Assembly (NCBI GenBank): GCA_030248135.1
Contig: JASANC010003710.1
Location: 62,001 to 126,000, forward strand
Source of the DNA: Theristus sp. LFF4_11
Taxonomy: Eukaryota; Nematoda; Chromadorea; Monhysterida; Xyalidae
Direction: 5' to 3'
Length of the DNA stretch: 64,000 nt
Shown: positions 26,001 through 41,000 of the stretch, piece by piece
Layout: each line of letters starts with the position of its first letter
Position numbering within the stretch: the stretch's first letter is position 1
Translations under genes and position numbers: made by a program
The notes under the pieces: model-generated
What the model was told of the DNA's origin: nothing
The model's database searches: none
Seen by the model: the letters and a program-made list of their open reading frames with translations, nothing else

Positions 26001-29000
26001 TACCATCTGTGTAGGACACGTTGAAGTCGGTTGGTTTTGTTGCCAGAACTAAGTTATGTGGAGCTTGCTCTGCATTACGAATCATGTTTTCGTTGCCTTC
26101 GTACGGATATTTAATGGCCACCACCATATCTCTTGCTTCTTGTATCAGCACCTGTAAAGTTAAGTACATAAATTAGATCAGCTTTCATGAAGCAGATTAG
26201 GTTTTGCAACCAAATTGCGCGACTTTGTTGCAAAACTTTGAACAATGTTGCAAAGTTCTAGTTTATCAGCAATTTTGAGAGAGTTTTTTTAATTTGAACA
26301 TACATTTTTATCATCAATAAAAAATATCTGTCTGAATAACATTTTTTAGTTGATAACGACCTAGTTTATTCAACACTATATTTGTTTTCATTTACTTTTC
26401 CAATAATTGGTGTTATGATATCGTCGATTCCATTAAAAACCATAGCTCGGATGTAATACGTGCCAGTCCGATTAAGTGGAAGAAAGTTGACGCGAGTGCG
26501 CGAATCCGGATCCATTCTCACGTCAGTGAAGACTTCATCAGGATTATTTTTGTGCCACCATATATATTGAACGGCTAGTGTATCGGGCCCTGAAAATTTT
26601 GCGTAAATTGGCATGATGATACTAAAATACCTTTTCAATAGTTTTTTTAAAATATAACTAACAGTTTAAGAATGGAGCTCTCAAAGTTATTGGGCAATCG
26701 CGTCCAAGCAAAAAACGGTCTGGTATACTAAGTTCCGGTGTTTTAGTAAACACCTCGCGTGTGAATACTGTATCAATGGAAGTCAAATCTTTTCCTGCGG
26801 AGCCATCGGGTACTTTCATTGTGTCCAAATTTAAATCGTGGATTGCAATGTCGTTTTTAATTTGCGAATGATCCGGCTGAAATCATCGAATGAATACATT
26901 TGTATAAATAAATCCATTGTAGGCATATAATCTATTTAAATAAAACGTCCAGTTAGGGTTGTTGTTCGAATGTTCGTTTGTTCACTAAATTGGCATGAAA
27001 TTTGTTGCATTTTGCTTACTTTTGTTCCGTCTATCGTTACTGTTATGGGACTCTCTTCTTCTGCGACTGTTGAACCAGTTACCAAGCGAAACATTCGTTT
27101 TGTAAAACCTACAATTTGTTAATTCAGAGTTCGAGCAGTTACAATAAAATTTCAAAAAATGAGGTTTATTAATAACCAAATCTACTTCTTCTGGCACATA
27201 AGACACCAGCTTCGGTTGTTGGTGAGGGTGTAAGGTCTTCAGCGACGTCGTTTATTAGCATGGTTTCACTATACCATGCGTACGAACTGAAACAAACAAA
27301 CATTTTGTTTATTTTTTAAAAATTCATTTATCAGATTAAAGACATTTTGAAAAGTGTTCCAACCCTTTTCCATCGGCGTCCAAGTGTGTCATAGCGACAG
27401 TTACTACTTGTTTTTCGGCTGCCAGTATATTATATCCAAGGAATTCAGCATCAACCGAGTCGCAGAACTACACAAATATTAAATGTTCGTAAAGCGCATA
27501 CATTGTATTATACAGGCATAAGTAGTGACACAAACTTTGCAGTGCTGCTGCTCGATAACCGTTCAAAGCCTTTTGTTAAAATTTTGACAGTTGTTAAGAA
27601 GAATGCAACTTGTCAATGTATTGTATTGCATTAATGTTGTCAATTGCCGTTATTCAGCTTTTGGGTTTGCGGAGACCTCTGGTTCGCTTTATGCCAAGAA
27701 ACAGCCATGAATTTATTGGCTTTTGTAACCTTAAGTTTCTGCTGCTGTGCATCCAAAATTTAAAGTTTTCCAACAAAATTTTAACACAATCAGTGGCAAA
27801 CATTATAAATTTCGTGCCAAAAATGTTTGTTAAACCAAACGCGAGTGCGCGGTGTTTTGTCCATTTTAGTGTTTTATAAGCCTGTATAGTCTGCTCAAAA
27901 AGGAGAAGTGAAAAAACCATCAAAAGATGTGGCGTGTGACAGCGTGTGTCACATTTTTTAATAAATTTTCAATTTTTCTTTTGAAGAAAATGCCTCACTG
28001 TTCATTGCTCATACAAAAATTTGATTCACATATTGTTGCTCATCTTGGCACCAAACACTGAAGTACTCGTTCATGTTTTATCTGTGTGCGTTTTGTAAAG
28101 AGTTTTAATAGGCAGTCTCTTTCTTGCTCAGGCTGATTTTGACATGAGCACAAACTTAACACAACCAAGCACACAACATAAGCAGTCTGAAATTTTGACA
28201 CTTGCTCAACGGGTTTGACACATGTGACCATATCCAAACAACCGTAAAAATTCAATGGGTGGGAATGCACATGGGCACTGCAAATGTACATATAAAACGT
28301 ACTGAATATTAACATAACAGTGTTATTTAATTATTAAAGATTCATCAGAAAACACTGCTACGTTGTCGGATTTTGTTGCGAAGTTTCATGGTTTCACTAC
28401 TCAAATGGACCACTGCATACCAGTAGTCATCTAAGTGTGTATAGCTAAATGCTTGCTTTTACAAAATTGCTTACTCTCATTGCTTCACTTTTGTTGAATG
28501 GTCCTTTGTCAAACAATATTTCCTTTGATTTGTATTGCAGCCACCACCCAGAACAAACGCCGCTTGGGTCTGAAAAATTATTATTTACATCCACTTATCT
28601 GAATGTAAACAAAATAAACAACAACTGAAATTAGTAGTAGTTCTGCTTCTAATTGTCGTTTTTTTGTGAAACACCTCGATTAAGTTGTGCATTGCGCACA
28701 TTATTCTGCATGAGATAAGCAATATTTTAAAAAATATGAAGTACGTACTCGTGTTGTATCTTGTGGCAATGTAGACCAATGCTGGAAAATTCGCTTTCAC
28801 CGTGTGTTTATTTGCCACCCAGGCTTTGTCCGCATCACCGGCCGTCCAGTGTTCAGTATCCGAACCGTTAGAGTCCAATTTGCCGTATGAGAAATACGTT
28901 TGCGCAATTTTGTACTCAAAGGGCTCGCAAACTACTTGTACCTAAACGGTACGAATTGTAAGCGGGTTTTTGAAATCCAAGTCTGTGTGCGAGTTTCTGA

Positions 29001-32000
29001 GTCTTTGTTTGCGCTGTACCTGTGGAATATCTGTCCAAGTGTCATCGACACCATTTAAAAGCTGTGCTTGCAATCTCCACCTGCCAAGCCGTTCAAAATG
29101 TATTTCGCGAGCAACAGCGGTTGAATCCCGAGAAAATGTTGCAGTGCCTGCTACTGCCTGATCAATGCGCAGTGCAACGGAATAACTATGTGCAAAGTCC
29201 GGATGCGAGTTCGAAGGCAACCACCAGTGCCACGCAATCAGCAAAGGATGTGACCCTGAGTTAAAGCATGTTAACCGTGGATTTTCTCCATGCACTTGCT
29301 AGGTTTAAAATATATAACACGAAATTTGAGTTCAAGTCACACACAATTGTTATACGGTGGATCGACAGCAACAGGCATGGGATAATTATAAAACCATAGA
29401 AATGGAACAGTGATGTTAGCTGGCTCCGGAAATGTTTCACGAGTATAAATAGTGATGTCACTTTGCGGAGAATCATCAGAAGGTTCTGTCGCAAGATCAC
29501 GAACTCGTGCCAAGTGATGGATCACTGAATGATCCGGCTGAAAGTACTTCAACACGTAACGTTTGATCTCGTGATAAAATTCAACATTTTAATGACAAGG
29601 TTACTTTTGATTGATTGAATATAATTGAAACCGGACTTTCAGCGGTCGTATTGAAGCTTGCGTTAAAATGTAAAGTAAATTCACGGAGCGGAAATTCTGC
29701 AAGTAAGTTAATGGTATAAATATTTTTTATTATTGTATTACATGTAGCATTTTCTTAGGATTCATGCTTGTGTTCAAAAACATCGAATCAACATTGTCGT
29801 GCATGTTACATCAAACATGTTGATCCTTGACCGCTCGGTAAAACTTACGATTTCGTTCACAAATGAAATGATGCACTTCAGACGGGTTTGCAAAGCTTGT
29901 TATATTTCCGTTTTCGTCGACCATGGTATGGTTGCTGACCCAAGCAGTCATGCTAAAGTTGATAAACCAAAATCGTATTTTATGGTAAATTGTCTGTCTG
30001 GATTGTTTCATTCTTGAAGATAGACAAACGTTGACGCGATTCCGAGGTACTTGATAGCAACCATTATCGCGTGTCGTTCTTCTATAGACGATATGTTTGC
30101 CAAGTGAGCTTGACGACTCACGCAGTCCGCTTCGCTCGTCCCATAATCAGACATGATTTCGCTCACCAAATATTCTTGTGACCGAAATTGTAGCCATTTG
30201 CCATAACAGACAGGCTGAGGAGCATCTGAACATTTAACCACTAACTAATGACTTTCAAAGTTTAGTGCTAACTTGTTTGTATTGTTCTTTAGTTGAGATA
30301 ATCATCACTATTATCTGTCTTAATAAGCGTGTTGCAATATGCATTTGCACGCACAGTTAGAAAAAATTGCGCGGCAGTTTTTATTCGTTTTATTTTAGAT
30401 CTCGCTTCATCTTGTCGTTCCCCCATTAAACATAATAGTCATGCGATCTATCGCTCGAACAAGTTAGATCCATGATCCCCTAAAGTACATAAAAAAACAG
30501 TTTAATCATTCAACATTACACCGGCTCTTCCAAACGTAAAAATATGAAATAATGTTTTTTCATGTCAAACTATTCTGATTAGTTTTTTTATTTTTTTCAC
30601 AAATCTGCCGTTAGAATTACGTTTAGTTTTGCTGATAGCCATGAAATATTTTTCTTGCTGTGCGTACAATATGAAAGATGAAAGGTTATTTCACTGGTAA
30701 TATGATATTTTTGCGTAACTCTGAATAAATAATCTAACTTTTATATATTTTAGCTCAATTTTGCATAAATAAAGTAACTTAAATGTTAATGCAAATAATG
30801 TAACCTAAATTAAACTAAAATGTTATTGTATCTTTGAATAACGTAACTTTTGTTATTTCAGCGTAACTCTAATATTTTTGTTGTCAAGTTTAATTAGAAA
30901 ACAAGCCTGAAATTTTTTATGCTACCAATCTACGAGCAAGTGGCGTTTTAGGTTGATTTTTTAATATGAGTTTGAGTCTGCAATTGAATCAAGCTGGAGT
31001 TCCAGTTACAATAAGCTTTATAAAAAGAATGGCGCATCGCTGCAGTTTGTTATGCTTTAACAGCAACTCTTTTAACCTAAAGAAACATTTAATGTTTAAC
31101 CTTCAGCTTTTAACTTTGTAAAATATTAACCATTTCTGTAAACGTTCGTGAGAAACAACAGTGACGGTTCATTCGTTTCCACAGTTGGCACATCTGTGTA
31201 GTTGGAGTGCCAGTCTGCTGAACGCCAATCCATAAGATTTGAGGTCTGGTTCTGGTGGTACGGAAAATATGCCATTGTGAGTTCTGTGCGGGCGACACCA
31301 CATGCGCAAGTGAACTGAAGGTGTGCAAATCTTGATAATTTTTTTTTCACAAATTATAACTACTTTTTAAAACCTTTACAGCACCTGATATTCATCGGAC
31401 CAAACTGTGTCAACACCAGATTCTAGCATTACTTTAATTGTCCACACTCCTAATTTATCCATAAAGATGGTGCGGTTGAATACGTCATTGAAATCATTAT
31501 CAATCGATACCAAATTGCTAGTGCGATTGAATTCCGGTGTCAAAGGCCATTTATGAAAACCGTGTATGCGAATTTTGTCCGGCCCTGAAAATTCAGAAAG
31601 TTTTGTCTTTATCAAACGAACTTTACTATTCACCATTAAAACAAAAAATTTAAGATGCAAGCAAAATAAAAACTATTTGTAACGAAAGTTCGTACCCGTA
31701 TGTGAAAATGTAACATACATGTATCGTACGGTTCTATGATTCCAAACGTAAAGTTATGGCCGTACACGGCAACATCGCGATACTTTAGCCGAGGTTTCTC
31801 ACGAAATACATGTCTTCCCCAAACTACAGTATCACTATCATTCGGCCATTTGTGATGGGTTCGGTCATCTTCGATATTGACTTCATACGGTATTTGGCGT
31901 TTCTCAACCTACAAAATTATGCACTTTATATAAAATGAACTTATGCAAATATATTTTTGCACTTATAAAATCAATTTATTTGCATTCAACCATATATTTT

Positions 32001-35000
32001 ACTTGTCGTCTGTTATATTCCTACTCAAAAATGCATCACAAAACATGACACAAGAAAACTCTTGTTTAAAACTTTAAATCAGTTTCACTTAAACTGCAAG
32101 CTATTATACAGGGTGAGCCAAAAAAAGCTCCAATTCTAAAATGCTCTCACTGGCTTGTGCTAAGGTGTTTCGAGCTGAAAATTGGAACGCTATTAAAAAA
32201 CATTTGAAGGTTTTTCTGACCAAATTTTTGTCACGGTATGTTGCCCCTGTCACTCACTACAGCAAAATATCTGGAAAATATGAAAAATCGACAACTGTTG
32301 TAAAATGCAGAGGGTTGATTTAGCTGTAACACAGGGACCAAGTGTTTTTAAAATTTGGAACACTGTTAGAACACTTAGAACACTGTTAAAATTTGGCTTG
32401 CACGTAAGGTCATGTTTTACAGTGTAATTTTCAAAAAAATTGAAGAAAAACATGACGTTTGATGTTTATCATTGCTCATAAACGATATTTCGAATTGAGT
32501 TTTTTTGTCACGCGGGATCAAATTGAATTTTGTACGAAATTGCCGAACCACTGTGGAACAGCTATTCGCTTGTTCCCCTCCAATTGACAGACCAGCCTCG
32601 CTGCTCTGCCGTCCACTTAACCATGATGGCAGCAAAAACTGAAAATGGAAGTGCATCTCTCACTGCAGAAAACAAACAGTCTGCTATGGTGAAAATATCA
32701 GAGTGGCAAATTGTGTGATTCAAAAAAACGGAAAAAACAATTTGGATTTGAAAAGATAAATTCGCTCCTGTTCTGAGCAGACTTGAAGTGAAACGTTGGA
32801 GTGATCAAAAACTGTTCAAGTGCAATTCAGCATTCGGCATTTCTAAGCTGGTTTAATCCCATATTGCTTTTTTATCTTTTTTTTGTGTTGTGAACACCCG
32901 GGTTGTCCTTCTTCGTCACTGAACGTTCATTCTTTTGATCTTTGTTACAGCTAAATCCATCCTCTGCATTTTACAACATTTGTTGATTTTTCATATTTTT
33001 CATATATTTTGCTGTAGTGAGTGACAGGGGCAACATACCGTGACAAAAAAATTGGTCAGAAAAACCTCCAAATGTTTTCTAATAGTGTTTCAATTTTCAG
33101 CTCGAAACACCTCAGCTCAAGCCAGTAAGAGCATTTTAGAATTGGAACCTTTTTTGGCTCACCCTGTACTTTTATATTTTGCGGCAACCAAGTGAAACAA
33201 TTGCACGTACATTTGTGTCGTTCAAAAATATGGTGATCGGACTTTCGCTCGTAAATCTTGATTGATGGCTGTCGTTAAAGCGCAGCGTAAATGTGTGATT
33301 GACGAAGACTGCAAGTTTGCAAAATAAGCTTGAATTGAACAAATGGAATTCCATTTCTTGCTGTTCAGAAAATTTTTGTACTTGTTCTTTCGCATATAAA
33401 TGGTAATGGTGTACTGTCGTTTGGCGCTGGGATTATTTCGTCGCCGTTTATTCCAAATGTGCGTTGCTCGCCAACACGATATGTAGCTGGGCTACAAAGA
33501 ACGTCTATGCGTGAAAAAAGTTTTATCAATTTGTTTGTTTCGAAAAACGTACAAGCTGTTGTTTGTTAAATTAGACAGGTAGCCAGCCACGTAAATAGCC
33601 GCGCGTAAACCGGGACCGTCGGTATCCGTGACATTCATCAAAAATCCATCTAACAGAAAGCATTGGAATGCTGCCTAAATATTAAATATTTTTAAGGTCG
33701 CATTAAAATCAGAAAACAATTTTGCTTTAAAACATAAACTTACATCAGATGCATTCATTGGTGTATATTCAACGTATAGTTCACGGGAGTAATGATGCAG
33801 CCACCAACCGCTACAGCGCCCGATTTCTGTAACAAGCGGTCCAATTAAATAGTTTCACTATCGGAAAAAATGACCGAATACAATTACCGTCTTCCAACAA
33901 AGTACTGATGTATACAATCGATGCATATTCGGTGGCCACTACTGGTAGAGGAGCAACTTCAGGCCATGAGCCGTCTATCCAGTTGGGTTGTGTGAAAGAC
34001 GCATTGCCACCATGAGGAAAGTAGCTCATTAAAATGTCGAACTTCATAGGTAAGCAAACCATTTTCACCTGTTTCAACAAAAAACTGTTGTTTGCAAAAA
34101 GTCTGCATTGGTTTTCACAACTTGGCGGTAGAAGGTTAACTTGAATTCATGAAAACGTGGCTAACAAAAAGTTTACATACTTTTTTGAAACCTTTGAAGA
34201 TATTTAAATTGCCTATTTCTTTCTTCTAAAATAAAAACCCTGATTGATGATAGACTTACGGAACTGTTGAAAGATCGAATTTGACTGACGCCGTTGTCAA
34301 GCATCACACCCACGGAATAAATGCCAGTAATGTTTCTTGGCAGTGGAACTGGTTTGTCATGAGTCTGCAATACATGTTGAACACATCACTAGTTTTTTGC
34401 CCCAAGTGCTTGATACTGACTCCGCGGCTAATAGCACGGTTGGAAGCTTCGCGAAATAAGCAGGTAGCCGCGGCCTGGCCTCATGTCACAAACAAGCGTT
34501 TAGCGTTCATATAGCCATAAATAAGTTTGCCAATTACAAATGTTAGCCATAAAACCATGTTCAATATCGTTTCTCAGCCACACCGTGTGATCGCTGATCC
34601 GTCTGTGAAACTGACGTGCTAAACCGTCGGGATATACTTCGTAGAAGTATGCATCTAGCGTGTTTGGCCCTATAAATACTTCTTCGTTCTGCACTTGATT
34701 TTGTTGCTGTTTTCACTGAAGAGCCTGAAAATATCTCAAATGTCAAAGGAAAACCATATCTCACATGTGTAGTACGGATCGTTAAAGATGACGGTGGTGT
34801 TGTCGGATAGAAAGCCCAATACTGGAGCAACAAGTTCTGGCTCAATTGTCAAGTATTCTCGACTAATTAAGTAAACGGGAAATTGCACGGTTTCGTTGGT
34901 ATACGTTGTGACGCCGTCAATCAATCGCCCTTCGTACAGCACTTGTGTGAAATTTGGACAGCACTAAATTATGATTAAACAATGGAAACACATTTGTAAT

Positions 35001-38000
35001 AGTTATTGGTATTCGTCCAAAAGTTTGAATAGTCACAACAAAGACTTACTCCGATATCATAAAGGGTTGATATAATGGGGCTACTAGACCAATACGATGT
35101 TGCCAGCGAATCGTTCCAAGTCAGGGAGTAATTTTTTGTGTCGGTAACTAGAAATTTCTTAATAATTAAGGTGTATGATCTGATGGCAGATAACAAAATA
35201 TGAAGTTGGTGATGTACTTTGTCGTTCACATATGTAACCAGAAACTGCTGCAGTTGTCCCTGTTTCGTCTGTAGCACTAAATTTATACAGACCAAATGTC
35301 AGGCGAACGGTCTTGTTCGGTCCAGCAACCCACAGGAGTGCCCTGTTACAAATATGTTACAAACAAAACTGTTATTATATACACAAATATTACATATCGA
35401 TATATGTTACAAATATTAATATTACGAATTGTATAATTTGGTTAATGAATGGTTTTGTTGTGTAAGCGACATTTAATTAATTTGTAATACCCATCACTGA
35501 ATTGCGTTGTATTGAAGTCGACAAGCGAAGTTAAGAAATGCACGTGTGTACTGCTCAGATTAGCAAGTTTTGCGTTGCGACCAGTGCATTCAGTTATTGC
35601 TTCTGCTTCCGCAACGTTTGGAAGAGTAAAGTTTGAAACATAATATTCTTTGTTGTTGTACTGATGCCACCATCCACGACATTGAATGTTTGAGGCTAGA
35701 ATTTGGTTGATTAATTTGGGCACATGTCACAACAGGAAGTTTTTCAAATATTTTGTGACGAACAATGGTTGTAAAGGGACGCAAAATATAATTCGGCCGG
35801 TGCAGCGGACGCAACTATCGGCTGTCCTGCTATCCATGGCATAGCCCAGTTCGCTCGTCTCCAGTCGCTGCTATTAGCAGTTTGATAAGGAAAGAATGCT
35901 TGAGTTATTTGAAAGTCTGTCGGGCGGCACACGACTGTTACCTGAAAATAAAATGTTTGATTGAATAGTATCAAAATTGCAATCCCAATGCTACTTTTGT
36001 TTTTTATGCATGACGTCAAAGCATTTTAGCAAAAACATTGTATTCCGCACAGCAATATTTTTACAACCCCTAGTACAAGGTGGAGTTGCGCTTGCTTAAC
36101 AAATGTTCCAATTTGTTCTAACAAATTTGCTTTTAAAGACTGATTGAAAATTCAACGATCTAATCTATTTTATAGTTTTGACTTTTCTAAGTACAATTGG
36201 CAGCAAAAACAAATTGGGTACGTAAATTAGCGTCATCCTATGTTTACCGTGTAGTAATGCGAAATAAGTGTTGAGACACCGTTCCACACAATTACTCGTA
36301 GATACCAGTGACGAAGCTTATTCAAATGACGTATTATAACGTAGAAGTTGGGATCGTTGTAGCTTGTTAAATCAGCGAACGTGCCATTGTTCCCATCCGG
36401 GTCAATGAACTCATAAAATACACGAAGTGTGTTGGGCCCTGAAAACATCATACAGGTAAAGATAACAATCAATGCTTGCCTTGAATATTAAACTTACAAG
36501 TGATGTAAGGTTCGTTCAAGTAAATTGTAATGTTCTCATCCAAAAAGGCAACTGGATTCAGTGTTACAGTTGGTGTTGTATTGGCCATTGTGTATAAATA
36601 CTGTCGCATAATTAAGTAAATTGGAAATTGCACTGTTTCGTTTGTTCCCATTGTTACAGTGTCAACCACATGCCCTTCATAATAAACCTGAGCAGCGTTT
36701 GGCTGAAATGAAAATGGTCGTTTTTTCATGTGTTTATATGAAAACTGCAGTGATTTTTGACGATACGAGCTGTTTATATTATTCAAGTGACGATACCTCT
36801 GTGTCAGTTAAACTGATTATGAACGGTACAGTACTCAAATATTTTGTGGTTGACGAGTCATTCCATTCCAAAGAAAAGTTCTTCTCCAACGACACTACAA
36901 GTTGAGATATTTATATTTTCAAATGCTAAAATACACTTGATTTATCATAATTAAACGTCAAGTTAATTCAACTTGCCTTGTCTTTCGCAGATGTAGCCGG
37001 CTGTTGATGCTGCGCCACTACCCTGATTTGTGGCATTGTACTTGTAGTAATCATTTGTCAGCTTGATAGAATCAAGAGGCGACGCTACCCACAGACTGTT
37101 TCTGCAAATACGTTTTATATCAAGTTTGCGCTACAATTGGTTTGGTACATTGGTTGCCGTGTACGGGTACTCTTGTTCAGGTTTTTCAATAGGTTAAGTT
37201 CTGACTAATTATGAATTACTTGGCTACATTTCATGTAAGTCTAACTGAACTGAAAACTAAATAAAAATTAAACCTCTGTAAAATTACCCGTTAAGGAAAG
37301 TTGTTGTATTCATATCAATCAACGACGTTAAGAACAGCTGGTCGGCACTTGAAAGATTAGCAAGTTTTGCATTCCTGCTACTACATTCAGTAACCGCAAC
37401 GGACTGAGAAACAGGAGCTGGTGAAACATAGTATTCTCGATTTTGATATTGGTGCCACCAACCAGCACACTGAATGGCAGTTCCTATAAGTTGATTTTTA
37501 ATTTAAAACGCTTTCCACATAAGAGCGGTATGAAATGCCATGCGCTCGATGGTCAAAATTTGGAATTTTGTTTTTGATCTTAAATGCTGCTACTTAGTGT
37601 CCTGAGTAAGCGTACAAAATTTTTGGGCCAAAGACGTATCCTATCCCGAGTTATGGCTATTTTATGTGTTGGCCGATGTGCACCGGTGGCTCCGGCGACT
37701 GATCGCCGAATTGCGATTTTTGGGCTTTTAAAACAATGCTTTTAAAACATTTTTATGCAAATCCGAGGTGACCACGGAATGGCCGAGTAAACATGGCAAC
37801 TTTTTTTCAGAGTGTAAGCAGCGCGCGAAATTTAAATGACGATCAGGAAAATTGATGAAAAAGACGATCAGGAACCAGGTTGTTTGTGAAATTTGACATG
37901 TTTTTCAACTAATTGATTCAACTAACTAGCTAATGTAGTATTTTTGTTTTTCTTTCTTCCTTGCACATACGATTGCAGCCAAAGATGAACCCTAACTGCC

Positions 38001-41000
38001 TACCTACAAACTTAGTATTTCCAGAATGCCTACATTTCTCAGTATAAGTAGTAACACACCGGCAACCAGGTGATTTTCGGCCGAAACCGACCGAAAAATG
38101 CTTTTTTTCGTTTGAACGGGATTCCCGTTGGTTCGTTTAAAACTCACTTAAAATTTTTGTTTAAAATTTTCAGCTCACTCAAAATACAACAGAAAGTAAC
38201 GTCAGCAATTTTCTAACAGAACGCGTTGACCCTGGCTGACAAGAGTTAGGCAAAAATTTTTTTGTCATTTTTGCTGACAGGCTGACTGAAAACATGGCAA
38301 AAATAGCCTTGGAAGGGCACACTTTTGGCATCACCGTAAAGCTCAAAATCAGGGCTAATTTTCTAACATTGTGAAATTTTTTTGAAACTCTGAGATCCGG
38401 GCGTTTTAAAAATCTGTCTCGTACAAACAAGAATTTTGCGCCAAAACTTAGTTTACTTAAAGTTTACTTGAACAAAGTTTACTTAAAAGTGGATCTGATT
38501 CAGTTTGGTCTCCTCTTTTACGTGGTTACCTCGGATTTGCGTAAAATCGTTTCAAAGGCTCAAAAATGCAATTCGGCGATAGGTCGCCGGAGCCACCAGT
38601 GCCCATCGGCCAACACATAAAAAAGCCATAACTCGGGATAGGGAGGGTCTTTGGCCCTAAAATTTTGTACGCTTACTTATAACACTTAGTGGCATCATTT
38701 AAGCCCAAAAAACAAAAATTCCAATTTTTGACCATCGAGCACTTGTCATACTGCCTTTATGTGCAAGGCGTTCTAATGTACAGAGTGGTCTAAAAGTAGC
38801 ACAGGGAAAATGGTCCACCGGTGTTAACAATATGGAGCAGCGATGTAGCACAATAATCTGTCCCATACGAGTGGTATTCGTATGGATAAATGTCATCAAC
38901 ACGAATCATTGCTGCCCCATACCGCCTACCGGTATTACACCGAATGTAACTTGGATATGACCGTGATGGAGCAGCAATGTAACAATTAGTTAACTGTGAT
39001 TCAACAATAATGTGGGAGTTGGGCTTGTGCTAGAGAAGGGGCCTCCATTATGTGCGCAATAGGGCATTGTTTCACTGTCGCACACATTCATTGACAATGA
39101 CGAAAAATACATTGCAGTTTACATTTTTGCTATGTATTGTTTCATACCGATGGACCGTCTTCCCTGTGTAGTGGGTGCAATTTGAAATCACTCTAACTTT
39201 CCAACGGTTTGACCGTTTGAGCTGAAACTTGAGATGAAGCTGAAGTCGCTTAATTAGGAAGCACAAACTTAGTCTTCCACCAATTTTAGCCCAAACAAAA
39301 GAATATTACCCTGTGCGGATAGAAAGTCCGAAAAAACAAATTTTTGTGTTTTTTACAGCATTTTTCTGTTTCGCATGGGATTTATTCATTGATAACGTCA
39401 AAAGGCAGTACAACTATTGCTGCTTTCAATTTCCCTTTACACAATCGCGAAGATTTTTATTTTCACTCTTCAATTGACCTATGCTAAGCGCGCGAAAGAA
39501 GCGCGAATGGGCGCAAAACATCATGTTGTGTTCGAGTCGCTTGCTCCATTGTGCGTTAAAGAGTTCAGTTGAGTTGCAATGAAGTGTGTGTTTGTTTGGT
39601 GAAAATGAGTCGTCTGCCAATTGAAAATAGCGTATTTGGGGCTTCATCAAAGAGAGTGTGTACGCGCAAAAGCCGAAAACCGTAGACTCGATGAAAGAAA
39701 TGATGGTGAATGCGTTGCAACACGTGGACACTGAATTGTGCCAGAAAGTGATCTTGTCACTATTGTGCCCATGAATAAATTCGATGTGAGATTGAAAAAA
39801 TGCTGTTTTTCATGCAAATTTTTTTCGAATCTTGCCTCTACACAGGAGCAATGTTCTCTCGTTTGGATTAAAAATTTGTGGAGGTCTAAGTTTGTGCTTT
39901 CTAAGCGACTAAAATTTTAGCTCAAACAATCAAACAACCGTTGCGAGTTAGAGCGATTCAAAGTTGCATCCACTACTTTTGAACCACTCTGTATCTCAAT
40001 AGTTGCATGAGACTTGAAGAGTTGAAAATCTCTGTAATGTGGATCTTACTGTGTGAATACAAAGCAGCTATGTGCACTGCTGCTGGTGCATTAGTAGCTA
40101 CAATTGGCTGCTTGGTGATCCATGGCATTGCCCAATTCCCGCGAATCCAGAAGTCACTTGTGGCATTTTGATAAGGAAAAAACGCTTGAGTTATTCGAAA
40201 ATCTGTTGGGCGGCAGACCACAATTGTCTGAATTAAAAAAAGAAAGTTCAGATTAACAAATATATATAGGCGACTAACAACTTTTTGCCAACGCAGGTGT
40301 TTTGATTTTTGAACTTTCTGTTTGTATCAAGTACCCGGTAATAATGTGATATAGCCGTGGATACACCGTTCCATACAGTGATGCGTAGTAACCAGTGGCC
40401 CAATTTGTAAAGATGTCTAATAATCATATAGTAGTTGATATCATTTAGACTATATAAATCTGCGAAGGTCCCATTTATTCCGTCTGGATCCACAAACTCG
40501 TAGAAAACGCGTATTGTATTTGACCCTGCATTTATTAACATTTGTTAACATCTGCTAAAAAATCATCGACATTCTGTTAACAGACGTATGTTGTTAAACG
40601 CACAAGAGACGTATGGTTCGTCAAGTAGTATTGTGATGTTTTCGTCCAAAAATGCCACAGTATTTATTGTCATTGTTGGCGTTGTGTTGGCAACGTTTGC
40701 CAGGTATTCACGGGTAATGATGTAAATTGGAAACTGAACAGTCTCATTTGTGCCCAATGTTACGGTATCAAGAAGCTGCCCCTCATAAAACACTTGTGCG
40801 GAGTTTGGCTGAAAAAAACAAAAGGTAAAACAAACACTTTCGCAAAAACTCGCTTTGAGTGATTTTACCCCCGTATCGTTAAGGAATATCCTGATCGGGC
40901 TTTCCATAACAGTTGATGTTGACACCGAGTCATTCCATATCAATGAGAAGTTTTTTTTCAGTGTCACTGAAAACCAGTTTTTATTTTAGTAGTATAATAC

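Noticed and set aside
28345..28440. Open stretch next to the module-12 lectin exon
   Set aside because: Frame and motifs do not continue the lectin domain; the exon at 27362-27472 does.
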